DNA of 64,000 bases, from NCBI GenBank assembly GCA_900240875.1, contig OESE01000215.1, forward strand, positions 310,001-374,000, given 5' to 3'. Below the pieces are notes generated by a model. The model worked only from the letters and a program-made list of their open reading frames with translations. It did no database searches and was not told the origin of the DNA. A program made the translations under genes and the position numbers. Positions within the stretch are counted from its first letter, which is position 1. Each line of letters begins with the position of its first letter. This document shows, piece by piece, positions 46,856 to 58,300 of the stretch. Origin of the DNA: Crithidia expoeki. Lineage: Eukaryota; Euglenozoa; Kinetoplastea; Trypanosomatida; Trypanosomatidae.

Positions 46856-49096
46856 TGATCGTTTGCCTGTTGTGGAGTGAGCCTGCCGGGAAGGCACCAA
46901 CGCTAAGAAGAGCGTTGACAGCAAAGCTAAAAACGCGAAAGGGCAGTACTGATCCTCCCCAAAAAAAAAAGAGAAAGAAGTTGGGCAGCCTTTTTTCCTT
47001 TTTTGGATTAGCAACCTCTTCGCACAAACCCGCCTCTTCCAAGAAGCCTTCGTTTGTTCGATTTTTGACCACATTTGGGAAGACAGACTAACAATAAACA
47101 CCATCGCTCGTGTTTGTGGAGGTATAAACCCCTCTTTTGAAAAGCCCGCCTGCAACCAATTGAACACAAATGAAGTACCTCGTTAAGCAATGAGTACTTC
47201 AGGGAAACAACAACAAAAAAAAGAGAAATGAGTAGAGAACGGAGAGCAGCTTTTCCACCCACACTACCGCGTATTTCTCAAATAAAAAAAAAACGAAGAA
47301 GAGAAGTAAGTTTCAATACATAACAGGCAGAGAAAAAGATAGCACCTAGGAGCTGAGAGAGCTCGAAGCCGCACCTTTCCCTACGGTTCAAGATTTTACC
47401 TCTTTTCTTTTAAAGACTCAAGCGTCGAGCATAAAGGACAAAATAAAATAAAGTAAGAGAGGAAAAATAGGGCTGATAGAGCAACGAAAGAAACAAGGAC
47501 AACATAAAAGCCAGAAAAAAAAAAGTATAGAGATATAATGAACTGTGGAAGAGATAGAGCGAGAGTTCAGAATAGTGACATATGTATAAAGACAGCTCAG
47601 TTGAGCAGGTCTGCAATAAATAGTAAACTGACAAAAAAAACTCAGGGAGTTATATAAAAAAAAAGAGATCAGCTGCAAGAACGGTAACGGTAACAAGCCA
47701 ACAGCAGTGGGAGGGGAAAAAGAAGGGGAAAAATGTGGGCAATTCGCAGAAAGGAAAGGAAGCATGCAAATTGGATCCAGAGTAATCGCAAAGAACAAAA
47801 GTGCGGGAGAGGACCGCCGATAGGGGAAAAAAAATAGAGACAGAGGCAGAGAAAAAAACGGTTTTTCCCCCTTGCGTTACTTGCGCAACTTGTACAGCAT
47901 TAGGGTGTAGAACAACTGCGCCTGAAGTACACATGAGAAGGGAAGAAAACGTATAGGTTTATTTTCATGTGTTGTGTTCAATTCTTTCCGTTCACTACCA
48001 CCATCTTCACTTTCAACACGGTACAGTCAACTTTACGTAATTTCCAGCTGTCTAAGCCTTTTTACGTGTGTATGGGACTGCTTCAGCCTCTAAACGTGTT
48101 AGAAGTCCACGGTGATCAACTACCTTATAAAGAACTACGGCTTTCTTTAGGCAGAAAACAGTAAAAAGAGCTGATACTGTTATCGGACACGCAACAATGG
48201 TAGGAAAAACGTTTCTCGTACTGCGAACCATCCAAAAACTTCCCCTCTTTCTTCAAATGGCAAAGCACTAATGCACACAGAGGTGCGGAGAAGGGTGGAA
48301 AGACAAACAAGTACACAAAGAAGGTACGGTTCTATACAAGAACTAAAATGGGAGAAATAAGAGCTGAGCGCTTAAAAAAAAAAAAGACATGTAAATGGCA
48401 TTCAGAGACTCCGGCAGCTGAAAGCCTCGTGTGTTTTTCAGATGAAGAGAAAACCAGTACATTTACAATCAATGATGCTCGCCGGTGGAGATAGCTAGAA
48501 AAATATATATATAGTGAGAGAGAGAAAGTATGAGCGAAACAGATGCGTAAAACAAGATACTGACTGCGTTTCACAGCAGCTGCATGCCAAAGTGCTGGTC
48601 ATCTTTTTTATCGTTTTTTTTTTTTTTAAGCCACTACTTACAAAAAGAGAAAAAGACAAACGAGCTTTTTTCATGCCTAGCATATAGAAGAACAGAACGA
48701 AGAAAAAAGTCTGCCAGATCTAAAGGGGAGAAGGACATATAAAATTCTGAAACGACGCTTTAGCATGCACTGAGCAAAGCGATTGAAGAACACCTGATAG
48801 GAAGAAAGCAGAACAAAACAAAAAGGTGTATTCGTGTGTTCCTACTGTCCAGTTTCTCCCATGTCTTCAAATCAACTGCAAACATGCAGGGAAAGTTAAA
48901 GGTTATCATGTGCTTACATCCTTATTTTGATGGTTCTTTGCTTTCTCCAAAGGAAAAAAAAAATCAACGTACGTTTAAATTGATTAAAAAAAAAATATAT
49001 ATATATACGTATATCCCTGTACCCTTAAGCGGGCACAAAGGGAGAGTTGTGAGAAAAAGAATACGCTGAAAGAACAGAATAAGTGAGATATATGAG

Positions 49097-49099
<3 letters not shown>

Positions 49100-49130
<31 letters not shown>
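49100..49130. repeat. (TA)n microsatellite, about 31 bp
   Basis: Fifteen TA units, about 350 bp left of the compound repeat at 49446. Confidence 0.95.
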
Positions 49131-49132
<2 letters not shown>

Positions 49133-49445
49133 GGAACTATAATAGCAACGTTAATGCTGCTGTTAGGTCAGAGTGGGTTGTTTAAACAAAACGGAAAGCG
49201 AAAGAAGAGATCACTTTTTTTTTATTTTTGGGGGGAGTTACACCATCAAAGAAAGTGTGTCCTGCATTTACGACCAAGGAGAGCCCATGTCGCCAACCCG
49301 ATCTGCAAAGTTACAAGATGAGATGAGATAAACCTGTCTTCTTAATCTGCGAAGAGGGAAAGGAAAGGAAAGGAAAAAAAAAGCAGTAGAGGGTTCCGTA
49401 GGTTAGAAGTAGTAAACAGAATGCCGAACCAAGCACTACAAACAC

Positions 49446-49483
49446 AATATATACATATACACATACATACATACATGCACACG

Positions 49484-49521
<38 letters not shown>
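49446..49521. repeat. Compound (AT)/(ACAT)/(CA)/(TA) microsatellite
   Basis: A 76-bp string of alternating purine-pyrimidine repeats: AT and ATAC steps, then ACAT units, then about ten CA units, then ten TA units. Confidence 0.92.
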
Positions 49522-51215
49522 ACCTCAGAGAGCGAAACAGGGAAAAAAGGGTCTGAAAAATGCAGCGCAGCTGAAAATGAGAAGAGAAAAGAAACCCAAG
49601 AGGAAACCAGCAAGCGCGGTGAAGAAGGTAAAGGGAGAAAGAGAGAGAGAGCAACACCGGGCATCACTTTACCAAAAAGCGGTAGAATTAAGAGGATACC
49701 CCATAGAAGAGAAAATGAAAGAAGAACGGGAATCTGGTGAAAAGAGAGAAAAAAAAAGTATAAAACAAAGGAAAAAAAAAAAAACAACGGGCGACAAAAA
49801 CAAACGTAATCGCAATAGCACTGCAATCATGGGAAAAAGGTAAAGACAAACAGAAGAGCCAAAGTATACCTACGAAATGAGAAATGAGAAGACAACAATA
49901 AAATCTGTAAGAGAAATGCAAGCAGAACGCCGCCGAAAATGTGATGAGTTTTCAGTTTTCATACAAAGTTATTATGTACATCACTTCGTTCTCTTTTAAG
50001 CGTCAAAGAAGAGGGAAGGGCAAAGCAGATGAGTCAATCGAAAACAAAGAAAACACGGAGATGGTGGTGACAAATGAAAATGGTTTTACCAAAACAAAAA
50101 GCCTGCACTTGCCTTACTCCTTCCGTTTCACGAGTACGCAGAACGAAGATACACACATACGCACACACGCACGCACATATACCGGCTCGCAGAAAGTGTA
50201 GGTTTACAAAGAAGGCTACAAAAGAAAAACTACATGAAGAGCAGTGGTGTTACGAAGTGATGTTCTGTCACAAGCGACTGGGGAAAACGACTGTTTAATG
50301 TTTTCCCCGGCTGCAAAGGGGGAAAAAAACAATAAATAAGCGAAGAAAGCCGAGTGCACTTTTTAAAGTGTACAGAAGCGGGAAAAACAAGTGAAGCGTC
50401 GAGCGGGGAATATAAATTTGTGAGGTGCATGCGGGCAGAACAAAGCGATCCGATGACGGACTGAAAAAGGGACCTGGCAGAAAACAAGAAAAAGAAGTAG
50501 CCCGATGGCATCCATCTGGGAAATGGGGAGAGGGGGATACCACTAAATGCACGTGCTACAAGAAGGCACAAACAGTTTCAACAGCAACCATTGGGGGAGA
50601 CACAGACGCACTCTTCACACCTTCATACGACAACGCATACCCAAGCAAAAGGCTAACACGGACTTGACCAGGAACGTTTGTTTTCTACGACGCACACTGA
50701 GTATGTGAAAAGGGGATAGAAAAGTCTAGTGTCACTCATCATCACCAATAGAGGTAATTTCTTTTTGTTCCTAAGACGGTAAAGAAGAAAAGCGATCATT
50801 CGAGAAAAAACCAGAGGAGAGATACCACGGCATACTTCCAAGGATTTCTATCTTTTTCCTGAGAGCAATACCAGCGCATGGGTGACGGCAAGGACTGAGG
50901 TCAAAAACAGTAAAAAAAAAAGAGTGTGTACGTGCAACATACATAGTCGAAGTTGCTTATAGTGAGAAAACCACAAGGGCGGTCGAAGAGGGAGTCAAAC
51001 GGAAGAAAAAAAACACTGAAACCAAGAGCTGCTTAAAGTAATTTTGAAGGAACCGTCGATGAAGTATGTGTACCCACTGAAAAGCCAAAACTTTGGTTGT
51101 TGCCTTTTCTTGTTTAGCATCACTAATCCTTTTCGCTATCGACTCTTTCTCGAAGTCAGCTATGTCCCTCTTCTCGACATCTCCTTTTTTTTTCGCTAAT
51201 CGTATTCTCCGTTTC

Positions 51216-52277
51216 TCAACACATCGGACGCACCTGAATGTAGGCCAGCGGAGGAGAGAGCACCGTCGCGGCGGTCCCGAAAGGAGTCAAGACGGTACTC
51301 ATGCTCGGAGTCTGCTGCTGCTGGGTCATGTAGGCAGATGTCGTGGACGCCGGCATCACGTAGCAAACGGGCATCCCAGCGGGGACGCCCATGTTCATCG
51401 TCATCGTTTGTGCGGACGGCCGCATGACGAAGTATGACACCGTCGGCGGCGGCAATGGAGGCGCGGCAGGGCTGGAGAGGCGCGAGGGAGTCTCGTTACT
51501 CGACGCCTGCACAGGTGTGGTCGAGGCCGAGAGCATGACAGAGGACTGCGGCTGCGCAATGGCCAGCTTGACCGGAGTCCCGTACATCGCCGGGTCGACA
51601 CCGATAAAACCAGGCATGTATGACTGCTGCTGCTGCTGCATCTGGCGGTTGGCCGAGGTGTTGAGGGAGTAGAAGGAGCTGTTGCTTAAGACGCCGCTGC
51701 CGACCGTCTGACGACCCTCCTCATCAAAGGAAATATCGCCAAGTCCATAGTTGACAAAGGCAGAGGCGCCGCCGCTGCCACCACCGTTGCCGCCGGCGCC
51801 GCTCACGTCGCCCACAAAGTTGTACTCCTTCGCGCCGGTGGCGTAGAGCACCGAAGTGTACTCTCCTTGGTGGCCACCGAACAGGCCCGACGCTGCGCCG
51901 TCGTTTAGCGAGACACTGTCGTTGTTGTTGTTTGCGCTGCTGGCACCGGAGCCACTCATCATCTCCTTGCTCCGCTGGCGCTCCTTGTTGCGCGCAAGAC
52001 ACAGCGAGCGATGCTGCAGGCCGAACGGGGAGATAAGGCGGGTGCCCTTGGAGTACATCACTTGGATCGGTTGACTACGCGTGCCAAGGGCGCACTGCCC
52101 GTGTAGAGCGCGAATTGCAGCGTCTGCCTCATCGGTGGTGGCGTAGGTGACGAAGGCGTTTCCTTGACGAATGTGCAGCTGGTGCGCCACCACGTTCCCA
52201 TATGGGCGGAAGAGATTCAGCAAGTCATCAGGAAAGAATTTGCTGAAGGGAAGCTGTCCGATGAAGAGTTGCGCCAT
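51216..52277 (-). CDS. RRM protein, 353 aa, first gene of the visible minus-strand unit
   Basis: ATG at 52277, stop at 51216. The RRM starts almost at the initiator: RNP2 LFIGQL at residues 4-9, helix SKFFPDDLLNLFRPYG, RNP1 GNAFVTYA at 39-46, and the domain ends near residue 77. The post-RRM signature LISPFGLQHR is at 81-90. The rest is low complexity: an Asn/Ser/Gly-rich section, a Gln-rich patch, a Ser/Thr/Pro section and a C-terminus rich in Met, Ala and Pro. Alternating PMR, MNMGV and YVMPAS pieces resemble the YVMASAP piece of the 467-residue paralogue. Sister of the 745-residue protein by the shared QLPFSKFF motif and spacing. The leader upstream has a good pyrimidine tract. Likely an mRNA-binding regulator. 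Confidence 0.92.
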   Translation of the reverse strand: MAQLFIGQLPFSKFFPDDLLNLFRPYGNVVAHQLHIRQGNAFVTYATTDEADAAIRALHGQCALGTRSQPIQVMYSKGTRLISPFGLQHRSLCLARNKERQRSKEMMSGSGASSANNNNDSVSLNDGAASGLFGGHQGEYTSVLYATGAKEYNFVGDVSGAGGNGGGSGGASAFVNYGLGDISFDEEGRQTVGSGVLSNSSFYSLNTSANRQMQQQQQSYMPGFIGVDPAMYGTPVKLAIAQPQSSVMLSASTTPVQASSNETPSRLSSPAAPPLPPPTVSYFVMRPSAQTMTMNMGVPAGMPVCYVMPASTTSAYMTQQQQTPSMSTVLTPFGTAATVLSPPLAYIQVRPMC

Positions 52278-52312
52278 TTTTTTTTCTCTTTCGATCTTTC
52301 ACTGGCTAAATA

Positions 52313-52314
52313 CT
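52313..52314 (-). promoter_or_regulatory. Candidate trans-splice acceptor AG for 353-aa RRM gene
   Basis: Minus strand reads CCTCCTGCCTCTCACC followed by TTACTAG here, the first AG after the tract, giving a leader of about 35 nt before the ATG at 52277. Confidence 0.5.
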
Positions 52315-52493
52315 AGTAAGGTGAGAGGCAGGAGGTTAAATAGCCGTGCAAAACGGTTGATGCAAAAGAGGAGCCTGCGAACGTAACAGGACTGAGTGGG
52401 AAACACGGAAGCTAGCTCTTTTATTTGGACAGCACTAAAGCTCGAAAAGGGCAAGGGAGTTTGAGTTCACTGAAAAGACAAGTCTTTCTGCTT

Positions 52494-52512
52494 ATTATAT
52501 ATATATATATAC
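52494..52512. repeat. (TA)n microsatellite
   Basis: Nine TA units, about 220 bp upstream of the ATG of the 353-aa RRM gene. Confidence 0.9.
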
Positions 52513-53178
52513 GTTGCTAGGGGAAAAAAACCGCTGGGGAGTACCAAAGTAAAATGGGAGCTGTCGATTAATTGGGGTAAAAAAAGGGGGGAGATTAGAT
52601 AAGATGATTTTACGAAAACGCAGTAGGAAAAGAAAAACGAGTCTGGGAGAAAGAAAAAGTCGGCTTAGAGCCCTGGTAGGGGCAACAAATCAGAAGAAGA
52701 GCGGACTTAGATACGGAGAAGGAGGGGGATCCAAAGGAAATGGACCTTCGATATCAGAGCAGTGACAGACAAAAACAGATTTAAAAAAAAAAGACAAAGG
52801 GATAAAATGGGGTTTTTCTGTGTATATTGGATACAAAGGGCTGTAGCACGTTTGAAAACTAAAAAGAGGGCGAGGGAAAAAGCTAGCAAGAACCGAGAGA
52901 GGTGAAACACAAGGGACCAGGAAAGGAGAAAGAGGAAGAGAAAGCCGCCGAGAGGAAAGAAAATGACAGTGGAAACTGACTTTCAAACAGGCAGGCAGGA
53001 TACGACAAAAAAAAGGAAAAACACGGATAAATGAAGATTGAAAAGGCGAAAAGGAGGAAAAAGAAGTTTCAGCAAAGAGAAGAAAAAAAAAATCAAGGTG
53101 GAATTGGAATTACGGGTGGGCAAATGGAGATTCTGTAAAGACAGGTGACAGAGTAGGCAACAGAAGAACAAATGTAAT

Positions 53179-53197
53179 AGAGAGAGAGAGAGAGAGA
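53179..53197. repeat. (AG)n microsatellite
   Basis: Nine AG units. A (CT)n pyrimidine tract on the transcribed strand. Confidence 0.9.
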
Positions 53198-55059
53198 TAC
53201 AGTGAAGTAACTTCGGGAACAAACTGCCGAGAAGCCAAAACGGAACAAGAGGCAAAAAATGGTTTTTTTTTTTTTTTGCTGACGCAAAAAATTTACAAAT
53301 AATAGGATTTAAGCCGCAATACACAAGCAAAGTTAGGAACGGGTAGCAAAGACTCACAATAGAAGAGAAAACACCGGGTTCAACTTGTGCCTTTCCTTTT
53401 CGCTTCGTTAGCTGGAAATTTACTATATTTGGAGCTCGCTTACTGCTATATCAAGTTACTTTTCGTAATACCAATAACCGTGACAGCCCTGACGTACAAA
53501 AGTACCTGATATATCGACCTGTAGTAGATAGAAAAAAGGATTACACTGAGAGAAACAAGCGTGTTTAAAGCTCAGAGCGCACGCGAACTTCCTTCGAATC
53601 AAGTCACTGTATTTGACACAATAACTAGAAAAAAGGATAGATACCTTTCACTTTCTATGCGAGAGCTAGCAAATATAATGATATTGCTGTTTTTTTTTTG
53701 TGTGTGTATGTGTGTCTCTTTTGCGCTAGTTGTGTTAATGGGGAGCGAGGCTGAAAACAAAACGCAATAAAACAGACGAACTGAAGAAACAAGTCTCAAA
53801 CCTAGTGGGAACTACTTCTCAAACAGGTTAACCTCTTCCACACTCAATCTAAGCCAGAGTACTGCACGAGGTGCGAACCCCACTTTTATTTTCAGTTTAC
53901 AAGCGCACAGCGGTTATCTCACAAGGAATATGGGACTTGACGTGACCGTTTTCTTTTTTTTTTTTGAGGGGAGAGGGAAAACGGGAGGGGAAAAACGCAA
54001 AGACGGTTCGTATCTCGATAAAAGAAGGAGAGCACAACGACTTTAAACCCGTTGACACGCAAATGGAATTTGGCGAAAGAAAAGCGTGTTTTGGTTCTAA
54101 GCCAATCGGAAAACGTGTCTGCTGACTCCGACCCAAACAATCGAAATGGCTACCGTGATGTAGAAAAAGAGGGAAAAGAAGCGAACGTAGATTAAGCACT
54201 TCGAAAGAGAAATAGCAACGAAAGGTACTGACAGAAGAGAAAAGCCCTTTCACTTACACAGAAGCAAATAAAAAAGAACTCTTCCAAAGGCTTGTAACCT
54301 TTGGCAACGATGTTCCTTTTCCTTCTCTTTCTCAAAACTAGCAGCCTCCTTATTCACCTTTTCTAAAAAGGGTGCTAGGAAACACTCCGCCTGTGTCTCG
54401 TTTTGTTGCAGCGTTTACCTTTGCTTTCCCTTTTAGCCTCGAATGACCTCGGTAATGAAAGGTAGCTGGAAATGTTGAATTGGGGAAAGGAGCTAACAAC
54501 TCCTTCTTTTTTCTTTTTATTGAAGAGCAGAGAGAGAAGCCCAACAAAACACAAAAAGACAGTAAACAGTGTTGTATGAAGAAAAGCAAGTACAGAGATT
54601 AATGAAAACAATGAGGTTTTCAAGAACAGGGGAGGAAAACAGCTTCTGAAATACTATGATAACGGTACTTCAGAGCAAATGTGCGGCTTTAAAAGAAACA
54701 GCTTCTTTTTTTAACCTGTGCACGAGTGAAGGCCACCACGCATTTCATTTGCAAATGTTTGTGTGGATAATGTGAGAGTTCAAGAACACAAAGTTACCCC
54801 GTAATCACAGAGTAACGTTGAGAGCAACAATCAGAGGTCGAATTGCAACGGGTACAAAAGAGAGGGAAAACCGGGGAAAGAGAAGGAAGGACATTAACAT
54901 AAAAGGAGGGTTGCACAAAAACGGTAGTTGAACAAATTACAGCGCCCACACAAGTCAACAGCCAACAAACCTGAGTACAATAAAACCTTTACACACTACA
55001 AAGGCATCCCACACAGCACAGGTAAACAGTATTGATTCGAAAATCGGTAAAAACTACGC

Positions 55060-55288
55060 ATCAACACATCAAAGACAAAAGACACTAAGAGACAGCAGAA
55101 CCACACACGAAACTTACCACACGCACAAAAAACACCACGGCTAAGAACACCAAAACAAAAACACCAAAAAAAAAACGACAGCCAAAAGGCAAAACACCAC
55201 AACAAAACACTGAAACAACAAGCAACACACAACAAAACACACAAAAGACAGAACAACAAAAAAAAGAAACACCCGACACCAAGACCAA
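55060..55288 (-). promoter_or_regulatory. G/T-rich (minus-strand) tract beside satellite, candidate transcription start region
   Basis: The plus strand here is mostly A and C, so the minus strand, which is the coding strand of every gene in the window, is G/T-rich with repeated TTTTGT and GTGTTT steps. It differs sharply from the A/G-rich spacers to the left and the GC-rich satellite to the right. In African trypanosomes GT-rich sequences upstream of polycistrons have been reported to drive Pol II transcription. Position and polarity fit a start of the leftward unit, but a plain satellite-flank sequence is equally possible. Confidence 0.3.
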
Positions 55289-55304
55289 TAAGGGGTGACA
55301 GACA

Positions 55305-58300
55305 GCTCCCGTCTCGTTGTTCATCGGCGCAAGCTCACGGGTGCGGCGCTGGCCGAGCGAAACGGGTCTGCGGCGTGCCCAGCTCTCGGTCTTGTCCATT
55401 CCCCGGTGTGCGTCATTGGTGAAGCCGCACGGGGTACACGAAGACCTCGGTCGGTCAGCCGGGGCGACTGGACCCGAAGGCGGCAGTTCGGAAAGCAGGC
55501 AGCCAAGCAACAGCAGCATCAGAGAAACGACAGTTCTACGGTGTAGTGAATGCGTGCATCACGCCGCGCCCGCGTGCGGAGCGCTCAGTGGCAGCGAAAG
55601 ACACGTCTCATCACGACTGCTGTGTGTGCGGGGCACCCGGCCGTCACGCGGCGCCGCTCTCGTCCCGTTGTTCATCGGCGCAAGCTCACGGGTGCGGCGC
55701 TGGCCGAGCGAAACGGGTCTGCGGCGTGCCCAGCTCTCGGTCTTGTCCATTCCCCGGTGTGCGTCATTGGTGAAGCCGCACGGGGTACACGAAGACCTCG
55801 GTCGGTCAGCCGGGGCGACTGGACCCGAAGGCGGCAGTTCGGAAAGCAGGCAGCCAAGCAACAGCAGCATCAGAGAAACGACAGTTCTACGGTGTAGTGA
55901 ATGCGTGCATCACGCCGCGCCCGCGTGCGGAGCGCTCAGTGGCAGCGAAAGACACGTCTCATCACGACTGCCGTGTGTGCGGGGCACCCGGCCGTCACGC
56001 GGCGCCGCTCTCGTCCCGTTGTTCATCGGCGCAAGCTCACGGGTGCGGCGCTGGCCGAGCGAAACGGGTCTGCGGCGTGCCCAGCTCTCGGTCTTGTCCA
56101 TTCCCCGGTGTGCGTCATTGGTGAAGCCGCACGGGGTACACGAAGACCTCGGTCGGTCAGCCGGGGCGACTGGACCCGAAGGCGGCAGTTCGGAAAGCAG
56201 GCAGCCAAGCAACAGCAGCATCAGAGAAACGACAGTTCTACGGTGTAGTGAATGCGTGCATCACGCCGCGCCCGCGTGCGGAGCGCTCAGTGGCAGCGAA
56301 AGACACGTCTCATCACGACTGCCGTGTGTGCGGGGCACCCGGCCGTCACGCGGCGCCGCTCTCGTCCCGTTGTTCATCGGCGCAAGCTCACGGGTGCGGC
56401 GCTGGCCGAGCGAAACGGGTCTGCGGCGTGCCCAGCTCTCGGTCTTGTCCATTCCCCGGTGTGCGTCATTGGTGAAGCCGCACGGGGTACACGAAGACCT
56501 CGGTCGGTCAGCCGGGGCGACTGGACCCGAAGGCGGCAGTTCGGAAAGCAGGCAGCCAAGCAACAGCAGCATCAGAGAAACGACAGTTCTACGGTGTAGT
56601 GAATGCGTGCATCACGCCGCGCCCGCGTGCGGAGCGCTCAGTGGCAGCGAAAGACACGTCTCATCACGACTGCGTGTGTGCGGGGCACCCGGCCGTCACG
56701 CGGCGCCGCTCTCGTCCCGTTGTTCATCGGCGCAAGCTCACGGGTGCGGCGCTGGCCGAGCGAAACGGGTCTGCGGCGTGCCCAGCTCTCGGTCTTGTCC
56801 ATTCCCCGGTGTGCGTCATTGGTGAAGCCGCACGGGGTACACGAAGACCTCGGTCGGTCAGCCGGGGCGACTGGACCCGAAGGCGGCAGTTCGGAAAGCA
56901 GGCAGCCAAGCAACAGCAGCATCAGAGAAACGACAGTTCTACGGTGTAGTGAATGCGTGCATCACGCCGCGCCCGCGTGCGGAGCGCTCAGTGGCAGCGA
57001 AAGACACGTCTCATCACGACTGCCGTGTGTGCGGGGCACCCGGCCGTCACGCGGCGCCGCTCTCGTCCCGTTGTTCATCGGCGCAAGCTCACGGGTGCGG
57101 CGCTGGCCGAGCGAAACGGGTCTGCGGCGTGCCCAGCTCTCGGTCTTGTCCATTCCCCGGTGTGCGTCATTGGTGAAGCCGCACGGGGTACACGAAGACC
57201 TCGGTCGGTCAGCCGGGGCGACTGGACCCGAAGGCGGCAGTTCGGAAAGCAGGCAGCCAAGCAACAGCAGCATCAGAGAAACGACAGTTCTACGGTGTAG
57301 TGAATGCGTGCATCACGCCGCGCCCGCGTGCGGAGCGCTCAGTGGCAGCGAAAGACACGTCTCATCACGACTGCCGTGTGTGCGGGGCACCCGGCCGTCA
57401 CGCGGCGCCGCTCTCGTCCCGTTGTTCATCGGCGCAAGCTCACGGGTGCGGCGCTGGCCGAGCGAAACGGGTCTGCGGCGTGCCCAGCTCTCGGTCTTGT
57501 CCATTCCCCGGTGTGCGTCATTGGTGAAGCCGCACGGGGTACACGAAGACCTCGGTCGGTCAGCCGGGGCGACTGGACCCGAAGGCGGCAGTTCGGAAAG
57601 CAGGCAGCCAAGCAACAGCAGCATCAGAGAAACGACAGTTCTACGGTGTAGTGAATGCGTGCATCACGCCGCGCCCGCGTGCGGAGCGCTCAGTGGCAGC
57701 GAAAGACACGTCTCATCACGACTGCGTGTGTGCGGGGCACCCGGCCGTCACGCGGCGCCGCTCTCGTCCCGTTGTTCATCGGCGCAAGCTCACGGGTGCG
57801 GCGCTGGCCGAGCGAAACGGGTCTGCGGCGTGCCCAGCTCTCGGTCTTGTCCATTCCCCGGTGTGCGTCATTGGTGAAGCCGCACGGGGTACACGAAGAC
57901 CTCGGTCGGTCAGCCGGGGCGACTGGACCCGAAGGCGGCAGTTCGGAAAGCAGGCAGCCAAGCAACAGCAGCATCAGAGAAACGACAGTTCTACGGTGTA
58001 GTGAATGCGTGCATCACGCCGCGCCCGCGTGCGGAGCGCTCAGTGGCAGCGAAAGACACGTCTCATCACGACTGCCGTGTGTGCGGGGCACCCGGCCGTC
58101 ACGCGGCGCCGCTCTCGTCCCGTTGTTCATCGGCGCAAGCTCACGGGTGCGGCGCTGGCCGAGCGAAACGGGTCTGCGGCGTGCCCAGCTCTCGGTCTTG
58201 TCCATTCCCCGGTGTGCGTCATTGGTGAAGCCGCACGGGGTACACGAAGACCTCGGTCGGTCAGCCGGGGCGACTGGACCCGAAGGCGGCAGTTCGGAAA

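Larger units (their letters stand above)
38155..51215. other. 13-kb gene desert, possibly 3'UTR of the 353-aa RRM gene
   Basis: No gene with acceptable composition in 13,061 bp on either strand. Open frames of up to 169 codons (43198-43707) are Phe/Leu/Ser/Cys-rich translations of polypyrimidine DNA and lack any domain. I saw no tRNA, rRNA or spliced-leader sequence. Simple repeats occur at 39020-39050, 45663-45702, 46823-46852, 49100-49130 and 49446-49521. The plus strand is purine-rich with many A runs over the whole length, matching the minus-strand transcription seen at both ends. Whether this is one giant UTR, holds cryptic ncRNA genes, or is non-transcribed cannot be told from sequence. 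Confidence 0.6.
52278..55304. other. Spacer between first RRM gene and satellite
   Basis: No credible gene. The left part is purine-rich on the plus strand, like the other spacers, with simple repeats at 52494-52512 and 53179-53197. From about 55060 to 55288 the plus strand changes to an A/C-rich, T- and G-poor tract that ends against the satellite. The 87- and 144-codon minus frames at 54996-55519 are Cys/Phe/Val-rich readings of that tract. Confidence 0.6.

Noticed and set aside
54996-55519. Minus frames of 87 and 144 codons at the satellite edge, resembling hydrophobic membrane peptides
   Set aside because: They are readings of the G/T-rich tract; the Cys/Phe/Val bias follows from base composition, and the longer one crosses the satellite boundary.
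55591-55608. Nine-base match GCGAAAGAC between the satellite and a conserved eukaryotic LSU rRNA segment, a possible snoRNA target
   Set aside because: Nine bases is chance level, and the match is five bases away from the D'-like CTGA, so it does not satisfy the guide rule as it stands.
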